A stretch of 64,000 nucleotides of DNA, from contig NZ_LYMM01000001.1 in the NCBI RefSeq assembly GCF_002896965.1, positions 248,001 through 312,000 on the forward strand, in the 5' to 3' direction. Numbering within the stretch: the stretch's first letter is position 1; each line of letters starts with the position of its first letter. The notes under the pieces were generated by a model that did not search any database, had not been told where the DNA came from, and was given only the letters and a program-made list of their open reading frames with translations. Below, piece by piece: positions 43,184 to 52,788 of this stretch. The position numbers were made by a program, and so were the translations under genes. The DNA comes from Novosphingobium guangzhouense (lineage in GTDB: Bacteria; Pseudomonadota; Alphaproteobacteria; Sphingomonadales; Sphingomonadaceae).

Positions 43184-44476
43184 TCAGGCTTCACTCTTGC
43201 GCGCGAAGATTCCAAAGCCGGCGATGATCGCATAACATCCCGCCGGCAACATCAGCGCCATGCCAAGATCGCCCCCTGCAGCATCCGCGATCGCCCCGGT
43301 AGCCAGCGGCACGATGGCCCCGCCGCAAATGGCAACATTGATGATGCCCGACCCATCCGCCGCCCGCATACCCAGCTTTTCGCACGCGAGACTGAAGATG
43401 GTTGGGAACATGATCGAATTCATCAGCCCCACTGCCAGCAAAGCATATCCCGCAAGATGTCCAGTCGACGTCACGGACAGTGCGATCAGCGCGATGGCGG
43501 CGCAGGCGTTGAACGCCAGCACAAGCCCGGCATTAAGCACGCGCAGCACCGCAGACCCGATGAAGCGGCCGACCATGGCCCCGCCCCAGTAGATACTGAT
43601 CAGCTTGCCCGCCGACTGCTCCGGCAGCGCCATCACATGATCCTGCATCAGATAGCTGACGATGAGCGAACCGATGGCCACTTCCGCCCCTACGTAAAGG
43701 AAGATACAGAGCGCGCCATAGCCGAAACGCGGCCGTCGCAGCAGGTCAAACCCGGCGAAGCCCCCATCCCCGTCATGGTTCTCCATCGGAAGGCGGTTGC
43801 GGAACATCCAGACCGCCGCTGCGACTACGGCAAGTGCAACCGCAATGCCCAGGTAACCGTGGACGATGGCCGCACTCTCGGCGCTGCGATAGGCGTCGAG
43901 CGCCTCCCCGGTAAGATCTTGCGCAGAGACCGTCGCCAGCCCTCCAAGGATCAGAACCGAACCGAAGATCGGGAAAAGTGTTGTGCCAAGCGAGTTGAAA
44001 GCCTGCGCGAAAGTCAGACGCGAACTGGTGGTCTCAGGCTTGCCCAGCAGGCTGATCAGCGGGTTTGACACCACCTGCACAATGACCACGCCTGCCGCCA
44101 GCACGAAGTACGCAGCGAGGAACAGCCAGTAACTTGCCGATTGCGAAGCGGGAATGAACGCAAGACAGCCCACGATCATGATGACAAGACCGGCAGCCGC
44201 ACCGCGCATATACCCGACTTTGCGCACCAGCATCGCGCCCGGAATGCCGATCACGGCATAGGCCGTGAAGAAGCAGAACTGCACCAGCATCGCCTGCGTG
44301 TAGCTCAGCGTGAAGAGTTCCTTCAGCTTCGGTATGATCACGTCATTAAGGCTGGTGATGCCGCCGAAGATGAAGAACAGCGCCATGACGAAATAGCGCA
44401 GTTCGCGCGAATCGACGTGGCCGCCGGACATTTCCTGGGCTTGCGGATCAGTGCTGGTGGATGGCGCCATCGCCAT
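43184..44476 (-). CDS. FucP/GluP-type sugar:H+ symporter (MFS, FHS family)
   Basis: A 430-residue, 12-TM transporter. MALFFIFGGITSLNDVIIPKL in TM1 and VVSNPLISLLGKPETTSSRLTFAQAFNSLGTTLFP between TM4 and TM5 are the conserved blocks of glucose/galactose and fucose permeases. It stands alone on the minus strand. The long upstream gap holds a LacI-type palindrome, so control by a LacI-family protein is likely. The sugar, glucose, galactose or another hexose, is not decided. Confidence 0.9.
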   Translation of the reverse strand: MAMAPSTSTDPQAQEMSGGHVDSRELRYFVMALFFIFGGITSLNDVIIPKLKELFTLSYTQAMLVQFCFFTAYAVIGIPGAMLVRKVGYMRGAAAGLVIMIVGCLAFIPASQSASYWLFLAAYFVLAAGVVIVQVVSNPLISLLGKPETTSSRLTFAQAFNSLGTTLFPIFGSVLILGGLATVSAQDLTGEALDAYRSAESAAIVHGYLGIAVALAVVAAAVWMFRNRLPMENHDGDGGFAGFDLLRRPRFGYGALCIFLYVGAEVAIGSLIVSYLMQDHVMALPEQSAGKLISIYWGGAMVGRFIGSAVLRVLNAGLVLAFNACAAIALIALSVTSTGHLAGYALLAVGLMNSIMFPTIFSLACEKLGMRAADGSGIINVAICGGAIVPLATGAIADAAGGDLGMALMLPAGCYAIIAGFGIFARKSEA

Positions 44477-44934
44477 GGTTCCGGGCTCCTTGCAAAGCGG
44501 GGCGAACGTATTGATTGCGGATCAGGCGGTCTTTTCTGCAGGACCGGTCGCGGAGGAGGGTGCGACCGGCCCTGCAAGGGGGATAGCCCCCTTAAACCTT
44601 TCCACTCAATACCTTCCATCGACACGCGATGGCGAATTGCGGGGCTGCGACGCCATATTGGGACACCAAGACAAGCGCCGACCGCACAGTGGCTGAAACA
44701 CGTTCGTTCAATTCCCTCTCCTGCATCACGAACGCGGATTAACCCTCGCAGATCGTCTTGAACGAGGTTCTAGTTACGAATAACAGCGCTGTCATTATAA
44801 AATATGCAGGACACCACAGATGGCTTTTAACTTGTCAGACAAGTTACGACATCGTTGTCATTGGGTGCAGGCGTAGACACGCAAGCGACGCACGGCCAAC
44901 GGTGTCGCCAGCCTCGCTTGCGGGGTATTCGAGG
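44477..44934. other. 458-bp gene-free region upstream of the sugar transporter
   Basis: No convincing coding frame. Base composition is more AT-rich around 44760-44860 than the surroundings, consistent with a promoter. The only discrete element I can support is the LacI-type palindrome at 44783. Confidence 0.6.
44779..44796. promoter_or_regulatory. LacI-family operator AATAACAGCGCTGTCATT
   Basis: An 18-bp palindrome with one mismatched pair, centred on ACAGCGCTGT. Central CG and GC-rich core with AT flanks are typical LacI-family operators in alphaproteobacteria. It lies 303 bp before the GluP-type transporter start; no other gene faces it closely. Confidence 0.6.
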
Positions 44935-47274
44935 TCAATCTTCCAGGAAAAGCTCCGCAGCCGCATCGATGATTGCATCGGCATCAAGGCGGTAGGCGCG
45001 ATGCAAGTCGGGGAGGTCGCCTGTCTGCCCGAAGCGATCGGTACCTAACGGACTGACGCGCATGCCCCTGACCCCGCCGAGCCACGAAAGCGCTCCCGGC
45101 GACCCATCCAGCACCGTGACCAGCCCTGCGCCCGGCGCAAGGCTGCCCAGCAAGGTTTCCGCGTGGCAGCGGGCCGGCCTTTTACCTGTCCAGCGCGCTG
45201 CACGCCGCGCCGACCAGCCACGATGCAGAAGATCGGGAGATGTGACGTTCAGCAGGCCGAGCCCCGGTAGATCCTCCGCCAGCTGCTCCCACGCGGACAG
45301 CGCTTCGGGCGCCACCGCACCACAGAAAGCGATCGCCGCCTGCGCCCCGGAGGCCGGCTTGCGCAGCCAGTATCCGCCCTTGAGCGCATCGGCCTGCCAG
45401 TCGCCATCCTCTCGCACAGGCTGAGCGATCGCGCGGGTCGACAGGCGCAGATAGACGGAGCCGCCATCGTCCTGCTGCATATGGTCGAAAGACCAGCCCA
45501 TTATCAGAGCCAGTTCATCGGCAAACGCGGGCTCGAAGGCAGTAAGGCCCGGCTGGCCCATCCCGATCAGCGGAGTGTTGATCGACTGGTGCGCACCACC
45601 CTCCGCCGCCAGCGTCAGGCCCGACGGCGTACCGACCAGCAGGAACCGCGCATCCTGATAGCAGCCATAATTCAGCGCATCGAGGCCGCGCGCGATGAAT
45701 GGGTCGTAAACCGTGCCCACCGGCAGCAGCCGCGTGCCGAAATGCGGCGCGGAAAGGCCGAGCGAGGCCAGCATGATGAAGAAATTGCTCTCCGCGATGC
45801 CCAGTTCGATGTGTTGACCCGCCGCATGGGCCGACCACTTCTGGGCCGAAGGTATCCGGGCCTTCTGAAACACGTCAGCCAGTTCCTGCCGCCGGAACAG
45901 GCCGCGCTGGTTGACGAAGCCCCCCAGGTTGGTGGTCTGCGTAACGTCAGGCGCGGTGGTAACGATGCGGTCGGCCAGTTCCTCCCCCGACTTGGCGATA
46001 TCGAGGAGGATCCGTCCGAAGGCTGCCTGCGTCGATTGCTCCGCGCCTTCGGGCGCCGCCAGAGCGGGCACCGCAACCGCAGGTGCGACCGGCTCGGCAG
46101 GCTTGCGAGCGATCGGACTGGCCTTCACGAAGGCCTCCAGCGCGGCAGCGGCATTGTCACCAAGGCCGCCCCACGGCTCCCACTCCTGCCCTTCGGGGAC
46201 GCCCATACCGGTACGGAACTGCTCCATCTGGGGCGGGTTCATCATGCCTGAGTGGTTATCCTTGTGCCCGGCCAGAGGCAGGCCATGGCCCTTCACGGTA
46301 TAGGCGATGAACAAGGTCGGCCGATCGTCGTCACAGGCATCGAAAGCGTCGATTAAGGATTCAATACAGTGCCCGCCAAGGTTGGTCATCAGCGCCGCCA
46401 GCGCATCATCGTCATAGTTGTCGAGCAGCTTTCGGACGTTCGCTTTGCGCCCGATATCGGCCATCAGCCGTTCTCGCCATGCCGCGCCGCCCTGATAAGT
46501 CAGCACCGCGAAGTCGGCGTTAGGGCACTGTTCGATCCATTCCTCGATCGCCTTGCCGCCGGGCTTGCGAAAAGCCTCGCGCTGGAGCTTGCCGTGCTTG
46601 AGCGTAACCACCCGCCAGCCACACGTCTCGAAAATGTCGTCGAAGCGGCGGAACATCCGGTCTGCGGTAGTGCTGTCAAGCGACTGACGGTTGTAGTCGA
46701 CGATCCACCAGCAGTTGCGCAAGTCGTGCTTGTAGCCTTCGATCAGGCATTCATAGATGTTGCCCTCATCCAGCTCCGCATCGCCCATCAGCGCAATCAT
46801 GCGGCCCGCATCCTCCTCCTGAACCTGCCCGTGCGCGACGAGGTAGTCCTGCACCAGACTGCTGAAGGCCGTCACCGCCACGCCCAGCCCCACAGAGCCA
46901 GTCGAGAAATCAACCGGGATCGTGTCCTTGGTCCGCGAAGGGTAGCTCTGCGCGCCGCCCAGCCCGCGAAACCGTTCCAGGTTGTCACGCGTCTGTTCGC
47001 CCAGCAGATAGTGGATCGCATGGAGCACCGGCCCGGCATGGGGCTTGACCGCCACCTTGTCCTGCGGGCGCAGTGCATGGAAATAAAGCGCCGCCGTGAT
47101 CGCCGTCATGGAGGCGCAACTGGCCTGATGCCCGCCCACTTTCAGCCCGTCTCGCTTGGGGCGCAGATGGTTGGCGTTGTGGATCGTCCAGGCGGAAAGC
47201 CACAGAAGCCGCTTTTCCAGCGCCTCCAGCGTCTCGACGAGGTCTGCGCGGTTTCCGGTGATCACCTCGGACAT
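44935..47274 (-). CDS. Homodimeric 2-oxoacid dehydrogenase E1 (AceE/MdeB-like)
   Basis: A 779-residue thiamine-diphosphate enzyme. Motifs seen: HNANHLRPKRDGLKVGGHQASC near the N-terminus, TPP-binding GDAELDEGNIYECLIEG (about 164) ending at IVDYNRQS, and GQHIELGIAESNFF in the pyrimidine domain. About 100 residues shorter than AceE and close in length to MdeB, the 2-oxobutyrate dehydrogenase E1 of Pseudomonas methionine catabolism. The divergent Lrp-type gene matches the mdeR-mdeB arrangement. No E2 or methionine gamma-lyase gene is in the window, so pyruvate, 2-oxobutyrate or a branched-chain oxoacid remain possible. Confidence 0.82.
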   Translation of the reverse strand: MSEVITGNRADLVETLEALEKRLLWLSAWTIHNANHLRPKRDGLKVGGHQASCASMTAITAALYFHALRPQDKVAVKPHAGPVLHAIHYLLGEQTRDNLERFRGLGGAQSYPSRTKDTIPVDFSTGSVGLGVAVTAFSSLVQDYLVAHGQVQEEDAGRMIALMGDAELDEGNIYECLIEGYKHDLRNCWWIVDYNRQSLDSTTADRMFRRFDDIFETCGWRVVTLKHGKLQREAFRKPGGKAIEEWIEQCPNADFAVLTYQGGAAWRERLMADIGRKANVRKLLDNYDDDALAALMTNLGGHCIESLIDAFDACDDDRPTLFIAYTVKGHGLPLAGHKDNHSGMMNPPQMEQFRTGMGVPEGQEWEPWGGLGDNAAAALEAFVKASPIARKPAEPVAPAVAVPALAAPEGAEQSTQAAFGRILLDIAKSGEELADRIVTTAPDVTQTTNLGGFVNQRGLFRRQELADVFQKARIPSAQKWSAHAAGQHIELGIAESNFFIMLASLGLSAPHFGTRLLPVGTVYDPFIARGLDALNYGCYQDARFLLVGTPSGLTLAAEGGAHQSINTPLIGMGQPGLTAFEPAFADELALIMGWSFDHMQQDDGGSVYLRLSTRAIAQPVREDGDWQADALKGGYWLRKPASGAQAAIAFCGAVAPEALSAWEQLAEDLPGLGLLNVTSPDLLHRGWSARRAARWTGKRPARCHAETLLGSLAPGAGLVTVLDGSPGALSWLGGVRGMRVSPLGTDRFGQTGDLPDLHRAYRLDADAIIDAAAELFLED

Positions 47275-47373
47275 ATGTCATAGCTCCCTGACTGGCGCTC
47301 GAACGCCATCGCGGCAGGATACGCTTGCGAGACTGCGCATGTCCTTGCGTGTTCAGCCTCCCGAGATGTATCC

Positions 47374-47392
47374 ATTGGCACTATCTGCCAAT
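47374..47392. promoter_or_regulatory. Palindrome ATTGGCA-N5-TGCCAAT
   Basis: Perfect 7-bp inverted repeat in the 142-bp gap between the E1 and Lrp-type genes, ending 24 bp before the Lrp-type ATG. Probable binding site of that regulator for both promoters. Confidence 0.55.
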
Positions 47393-47416
47393 ATTACACC
47401 AAAGGACGCCACGATC

Positions 47417-47881
47417 ATGCCATCGACACTGGACTCGATCGATCGGCGGATTCTCGACGAACTGCAGTCCGATGGGCGCATAACCAATCAGGAACTGTCT
47501 GAAAGAGTCGGCCTGTCCCCCTCCCCCTGCCTGCGCCGGCTCAAGCAGCTGGAAGGCGAGGGCGTGATCACCCGCTACGTCGCCCTCGTCGATCCCGAGA
47601 CGGTTGGGCTTGGCGTCACCGCCTTCGTCCGCGTGCGGCTGGACCAGCAGGACGATCGGCACCTTGAAGCCTTCGAAACCGCGATCATGCAGTTTCCCGA
47701 AGTCATGGAATGCTACCTGATGACCGGCGAGGCCGATTATCAGCTGCGCCTTCTGGTCCCTTCGCTGGGAACTTTCGAGGACTTCCTGCGCACCAAACTG
47801 ACCCGGATAGAAGGCGTTTCGCAAGTCACAACCAGCTTCGCGCTGCGGCCGGTGGTCTACCGCACAAAGATCCCCGTCTGA
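47417..47881 (+). CDS. Lrp/AsnC-family transcriptional regulator
   Basis: A 154-residue regulator. The HTH has LDSIDRRILDELQSDGRITNQELSERVGLSPSPCLRRLKQLE, and the C-terminal RAM domain senses an amino acid (VMECYLMTGEADYQLRLLV). ATG at 47417 with AAAGGA upstream. Divergent from the 2-oxoacid dehydrogenase E1, so likely its activator in response to an amino acid such as methionine or a branched-chain one. Confidence 0.92.
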   Translation: MPSTLDSIDRRILDELQSDGRITNQELSERVGLSPSPCLRRLKQLEGEGVITRYVALVDPETVGLGVTAFVRVRLDQQDDRHLEAFETAIMQFPEVMECYLMTGEADYQLRLLVPSLGTFEDFLRTKLTRIEGVSQVTTSFALRPVVYRTKIPV

Positions 47882-47903
47882 AAATTGAGACGTCAGGCGC
47901 GCG

Positions 47904-50027
47904 TTACGGCGTAGCCGAAGGCGGCGGCGCGACCGATGATCTCAGTGCGGGTGAGGCGCTTCCGCTCGGCTCTATGCGCAGCCCCTGCCCGTCCAGCGTG
48001 ACATCCAGCGGCACCCCTTCCACCTTTGTGCTCAGCACTGCCTGCCCGTTCTCGATACGGATGCGGTTGTCATCGCCCACCGGGATATCGCCAAGGTCGG
48101 GCACGTCGAGCGGCTGGACCGGGCCATCCGGATCAGCGGCCTTGCGCGGCGGCGGCGCGGCCTTTTCGCCCAGCGCCTCGCGCATGAAATCGCGCCAGAT
48201 ACGGGCTGGGACGGTGCCGCCCGACACGCCGTTCAGCGGCGAATTGTCATCGTTGCCGACCCATACGCCGACGACCAGATCACCCGAATAGCCCACGAAC
48301 AGCGCATCGCGGTTTTCCTGACTGGTGCCGGTCTTGCCGAAGTTGGGCGCGCGCAGCATCGCCGCGCGGCCGGTGCCGCGATTGACGGTGGCACGCAGCA
48401 TGCCTTCGATCGCCTCGTGATCGCGCTTCGACAAGGATCTCTTGCCGTCCAGCAGCCAGTCGAACCACCCGGCTTCCGGCACTGGAAAGGCGCGCGGCTC
48501 CACTGGGAAGCTGTTGGCCGCAACCCCGGCATAAGCCGAAGTCAGTTCCAGCAGCGTCATCGTCGCCGTGCCCAGCGCCAGACTGGGATCGCCCATCGGC
48601 AGCGGTGATGACACGCCAAGCCGCCGCGCCATGTCGATGACGGCTTCGTCCCCCACCTGATTGAACAGGCGAACTGCCGCCACATTGCTGGAACGGGCGA
48701 AGGCATCCTCCAGCGTGATCGTGGGCGAATAAGCGCGTCCGGCATTCTGGGGACGGTAGGAACCCGCCTCGATCGGCGTGTTGGGCACGGTGTCTTCCGG
48801 GCTCAGCCCGGATTTGAGCGCGGCAAGGTAGACGAACAGCTTGAAGGTTGAACCCGGCTGGCGGCGCGCCTGCGTCACACGATTGAAAGGGCTTTGCGCA
48901 TAGTCGCGCCCGCCAACCATGGCGACGACTTCGCCATTGCGCCGCATCGCCACCAGCGCCACTTGCGTCCCGGCGGGGACCTGTCGGGTGGCTCGATGGG
49001 CGGCGGCCTGCAACCGGGAATCGAGCGTTGTGCGATACGTCTGCCCGGCATAGCCCGCCGCCTCGATCTGGCGCGCCTGTGGCAGCGCCCAGTCGGCGAA
49101 GTAGGTTCCGGTGGGCAGTTCGGCGCGGTTGCGCACGTCAAGCCGCGGCGTAGGCACGGACTTGGCGTGCTGCGGTGTCATGTAGCCTGCCTCGGCCATC
49201 GCGTGCAGCACCAGCCGCATGCGTTTTTGCGCCGCCGGGAAGTTGTTGGTAGGCGCAAGGCGCGAAGGGGCCTTCATCAACCCTGCCAGCAAAGCCGCCT
49301 GTGCTTCGGTCAGCTTTTCCGGCTGGCGATGGAAATAGTGCATTGAGGCGGCGCGGATGCCGTAGGTGTTGTCACCGAAGTAGGCGTTGGACAGATAGCG
49401 TTCGAGGATCTCGTCCTTGGTCAGCCATGCCTCCAGCCAGAACGCGATCAGCATCTCGCGCGCCTTGCGCGTCAGACTGCGTTCGGAACTGAGGAACGTG
49501 AACTTGGCCAGCTGCTGCGTGATCGTGGAGCCGCCCTGCGTACTGCCCCCGGTCACGTTGCTCAGCGCGGCGCGGGCGATACCGCGCGGATCGATGCCCC
49601 AGTGCGAATAGAACCGCCGGTCCTCGATCGCCAGAAACGCCTGCCAGACGTGCGGCGGCAAGGCGCTGATCCTGACCGGCTTGTCGGTGACGGCGCCGTT
49701 GCGCGCGATCGGCGTGCCATCTGCCGCCAGCAGCGTGATCTCCGGTGGGGCCATCGGCTGGAGCGACTTCGACAGCGGCGCCGTGATCGCCAGATAGCCC
49801 ACCATCAGCACGAAGAGCGCCAGCATCCCCGCCAGCGTGCGCACGATGCGCTGCTTCCATGTCCAGCGGTGCCAAGGCAGCTTGCGCCAGACCCAGGCGA
49901 GCAGCCGCCCAGGCCAGCTGAGCCAGCCCCCGCCTTCGGGCATGGGCGTTTCGATGAGCACGTTGTCCAGTTCGGGCTCGCGGGGGTCTGCGGCTATGTG
50001 GCGGGAAAGCTCCATTGCGTGCAGCAT
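47904..50027 (-). CDS. Class A penicillin-binding protein (PBP1-type)
   Basis: A 707-residue bifunctional peptidoglycan synthase. TM anchor at about 63-83. GT51 glycosyltransferase motifs: AIEDRRFYSHWGIDPRG, GGSTITQQLAK and SLTRKAREMLIAFWLE. Transpeptidase motifs: STFK (in RQPGSTFKLFVY, about 393), SSN (about 448) and KTGTS (about 570). The C-terminal tail is Pro-rich. The first ATG is used; one at 50015 is an alternative. Monocistronic. Confidence 0.94.
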   Translation of the reverse strand: MLHAMELSRHIAADPREPELDNVLIETPMPEGGGWLSWPGRLLAWVWRKLPWHRWTWKQRIVRTLAGMLALFVLMVGYLAITAPLSKSLQPMAPPEITLLAADGTPIARNGAVTDKPVRISALPPHVWQAFLAIEDRRFYSHWGIDPRGIARAALSNVTGGSTQGGSTITQQLAKFTFLSSERSLTRKAREMLIAFWLEAWLTKDEILERYLSNAYFGDNTYGIRAASMHYFHRQPEKLTEAQAALLAGLMKAPSRLAPTNNFPAAQKRMRLVLHAMAEAGYMTPQHAKSVPTPRLDVRNRAELPTGTYFADWALPQARQIEAAGYAGQTYRTTLDSRLQAAAHRATRQVPAGTQVALVAMRRNGEVVAMVGGRDYAQSPFNRVTQARRQPGSTFKLFVYLAALKSGLSPEDTVPNTPIEAGSYRPQNAGRAYSPTITLEDAFARSSNVAAVRLFNQVGDEAVIDMARRLGVSSPLPMGDPSLALGTATMTLLELTSAYAGVAANSFPVEPRAFPVPEAGWFDWLLDGKRSLSKRDHEAIEGMLRATVNRGTGRAAMLRAPNFGKTGTSQENRDALFVGYSGDLVVGVWVGNDDNSPLNGVSGGTVPARIWRDFMREALGEKAAPPPRKAADPDGPVQPLDVPDLGDIPVGDDNRIRIENGQAVLSTKVEGVPLDVTLDGQGLRIEPSGSASPALRSSVAPPPSATP

Positions 50028-50067
50028 CTAGCCGATTCTGACGCAAAAGGCATCCGCGCTTTCGACG

Positions 50068-50101
50068 AAGGGCGCCCCGGCATCGATCCGGGACGCGCCT
50101 T
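50068..50101. terminator. Likely terminator hairpin downstream of the MscS gene
   Basis: Imperfect GC-rich inverted repeat AAGGGCGCCCCGG, loop CATCGAT, CCGGGACGCGCCTT, just after the MscS stop on the minus strand. There is no long U-tract, so efficiency is uncertain. Confidence 0.45.
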
Positions 50102-50104
50102 CCC

Positions 50105-51283
50105 TCAGTGCTTTTCCGCGTAAGGCATGATCAGCGTGCCGTCTGGTGCGGCTGTGTAGGTGGTCTGCGTCGGATAGGGGATAGAGATGCCCTCCTGCGC
50201 GAAGCGGCGCATGATCGATGCGACCAGACGGTCCCGCAGCGGATGGGCGACCGACCAGTCGTTGCCCGGCACATCGACCAGCAACGCGAAGTCCAGCGAG
50301 CTGGCGCCGAAGCTTTCGAAGCCCGCGCGCGATGCCTTGCCGCCTTCGGCCTCGACCAGTTCCCGCAGGATCGCAGGTACGCGCTCCAGCGTCTCGGGCG
50401 GGGTTTCGTAAGCGACGCCGATCGTGAACGGCAGGCGGATATGGTCGCGGCCGCTGACGTTCAGGATCTCCATGTCGAGCAGGTTCTTGTTGGCTATGAT
50501 CCGCAGTTCGCCGGTATAGGCGCGGATGCGGGTGGACTTGAGGCCGATGGCCTCGATCACCCCGGAACTGGTGCCGAAACTGATCTGGTCACCCTTGCTG
50601 AACGGCCGGTCGAAGATGATCGCCAGCGCCGCGAAAAGGTCGGCGAAGATACCCTGCGCGGCCAGACCGATGGCGATGCCGCCGACGCCGAGGCCCGCGA
50701 CAAGGCCGGTTACATTGACGCCGATGTTGTCGAGCAGCACCACGGCGGCCACCGCGAACACCACCGCGCTCACCAGCAGGCGGATCAGGCCCATGGCGTT
50801 GATGATCGCTTCACCCTTGAAGTGTTCGGCCGAAGTCTTGTGCTCGATCGCGCCCAGGATGAACTCACGCGCCCAGATCGCGCCCTGCAATACGGCGGCA
50901 AGGGTGAAGAAGAACGTCACCATCCTGTCCAGCATCGGCGGGGTCTGGGCATAGCCGTCCACTGCACGGATCGCGACCATGATGATAAAGTAGTTGGTGG
51001 TCTTGGTGATCACCCGACCGACGATGGTCAACCAGTCTCCGCGGCCACGCTCTTCCCGACACAGCCGCGCGCCAAGGCGGCGCAGCGCGTACAACGCGGA
51101 AACGATGGCGACAGCGATGGCCACCGCGATGATGATCTGCAGCCAGTAGGCCTCGAACCACGCAACCGTCGAACTCGACAGGTCGCGCACTTGCGTGGAA
51201 ACGTCGGGAATGGAGGACTTGGCGGGCCTTGGAGTGGCAGCGGGGGTGGCTGCCGCTGCGGCGATAGTCTGGATTACGCTCAT
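50105..51283 (-). CDS. MscS-family mechanosensitive channel
   Basis: A 392-residue channel with an N-terminal Ala/Pro-rich region, then TM helices (about 44-65, 94-112, 122-140, 160-185). The pore helix and beta domain carry VAGLGVGGIAIGLAAQGIFADLFAAL and FDRPFSKGDQISF, the MscS hallmarks. The frame is open upstream, but the ATG at 51283 begins the expected N-terminus. Protects against osmotic downshock; substrate specificity beyond ions is not implied. Confidence 0.93.
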   Translation of the reverse strand: MSVIQTIAAAAATPAATPRPAKSSIPDVSTQVRDLSSSTVAWFEAYWLQIIIAVAIAVAIVSALYALRRLGARLCREERGRGDWLTIVGRVITKTTNYFIIMVAIRAVDGYAQTPPMLDRMVTFFFTLAAVLQGAIWAREFILGAIEHKTSAEHFKGEAIINAMGLIRLLVSAVVFAVAAVVLLDNIGVNVTGLVAGLGVGGIAIGLAAQGIFADLFAALAIIFDRPFSKGDQISFGTSSGVIEAIGLKSTRIRAYTGELRIIANKNLLDMEILNVSGRDHIRLPFTIGVAYETPPETLERVPAILRELVEAEGGKASRAGFESFGASSLDFALLVDVPGNDWSVAHPLRDRLVASIMRRFAQEGISIPYPTQTTYTAAPDGTLIMPYAEKH

Positions 51284-51466
51284 CGCGTGCTCATGATCCT
51301 GCGTCTGTTGCGTCGGCTGCGGATGGTGCGACCCGAACCGGCGGATGGGCGACACTCTCACGCGAGGGTGTGGAGCGTCAGCGCGGGCCTTTGAAATGAA
51401 CGGCCTTCGGATTTGTTCCCGTATCGGCATGGTCCGGGCGGGTCAAACCTTGCGACTCCGATCCAT

Positions 51467-51483
51467 ATACCCTATGGGGGTAT
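51467..51483. promoter_or_regulatory. CsoR/RcnR-type operator ATACCC-N5-GGGTAT
   Basis: Perfect inverted repeat with G/C tracts flanked by AT, the usual form of RcnR/CsoR operators. It ends 4 bp before the ATG of the adjacent repressor gene, so the bound protein would block its own promoter and translation start region. Confidence 0.75.
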
Positions 51484-51487
51484 GGGT

Positions 51488-51763
51488 ATGGCTCATCTCG
51501 GCAAGGACAATCAGGCGCTTATCATGCGCATACGGCGCATGGTCGGGCAGCTTCAGGCGGTGGAGCGCTCGCTCAACGAAGGGGAGGATTGCGCGAAAGT
51601 GCTGCTGCAAAGCGCGGCAGTGCGCGGCGCGGTCAACGGGTTCATCGACGAACTGATCGAGGATCATTTGCGGACCCACGTTTCCGCGCCCGACCTTTCC
51701 GATGCCGAGCGCGAGGACGGTGTTCAGGCCGTGATCACAGCGATCCGTCGTTACGCTAAGTAG
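51488..51763 (+). CDS. dmeR: Metal-sensing repressor of the RcnR/CsoR family (DmeR-like)
   Basis: A 91-residue all-helical repressor with IMRIRRMVGQLQAVERSL, Cys in GEDCAKVLLQ, and GFIDELIEDHLRTHV with the His that, with the Cys, binds Ni/Co in this family. ATG at 51488 is used; ATGs at 51413 and 51482 are in frame but lie at or before the operator. It is followed after 16 bp by a DmeF-type exporter, the dmeRF arrangement known from rhizobia. The symbol is assigned by this context. Confidence 0.85.
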   Translation: MAHLGKDNQALIMRIRRMVGQLQAVERSLNEGEDCAKVLLQSAAVRGAVNGFIDELIEDHLRTHVSAPDLSDAEREDGVQAVITAIRRYAK

Positions 51764-51779
51764 AAAGACTGCATTTCCC

Positions 51780-52706
<927 letters not shown>

Positions 52707-52712
52707 CACACG

Positions 52713-52740
52713 GGGCTTCGACAAGCTCCGCCTGAGCGGG
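52713..52740 (+). repeat. Sphingomonad dispersed repeat (GGGCTTCGACAAGCTC type)
   Basis: GGGCTTCGACAAGCTC followed by CGCCTGAGCGGG resembles a short repeat found many times between genes in Sphingomonadaceae genomes. It lies just after dmeF and before a convergent gene. Only one copy is in the window, so its repeat nature rests on my knowledge of the family. Confidence 0.45.
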
Positions 52741-52788
52741 GCCGGCAAAAGGTCTTCGAAGGCCCCGCGCTTCAAACCTGATCCAACG

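Noticed and set aside
44758-45048. 96-codon plus-strand frame overlapping the end of the E1 gene
   Set aside because: No ribosome binding site, composition unlike coding sequence, and it starts within the promoter region that holds the LacI-type palindrome.
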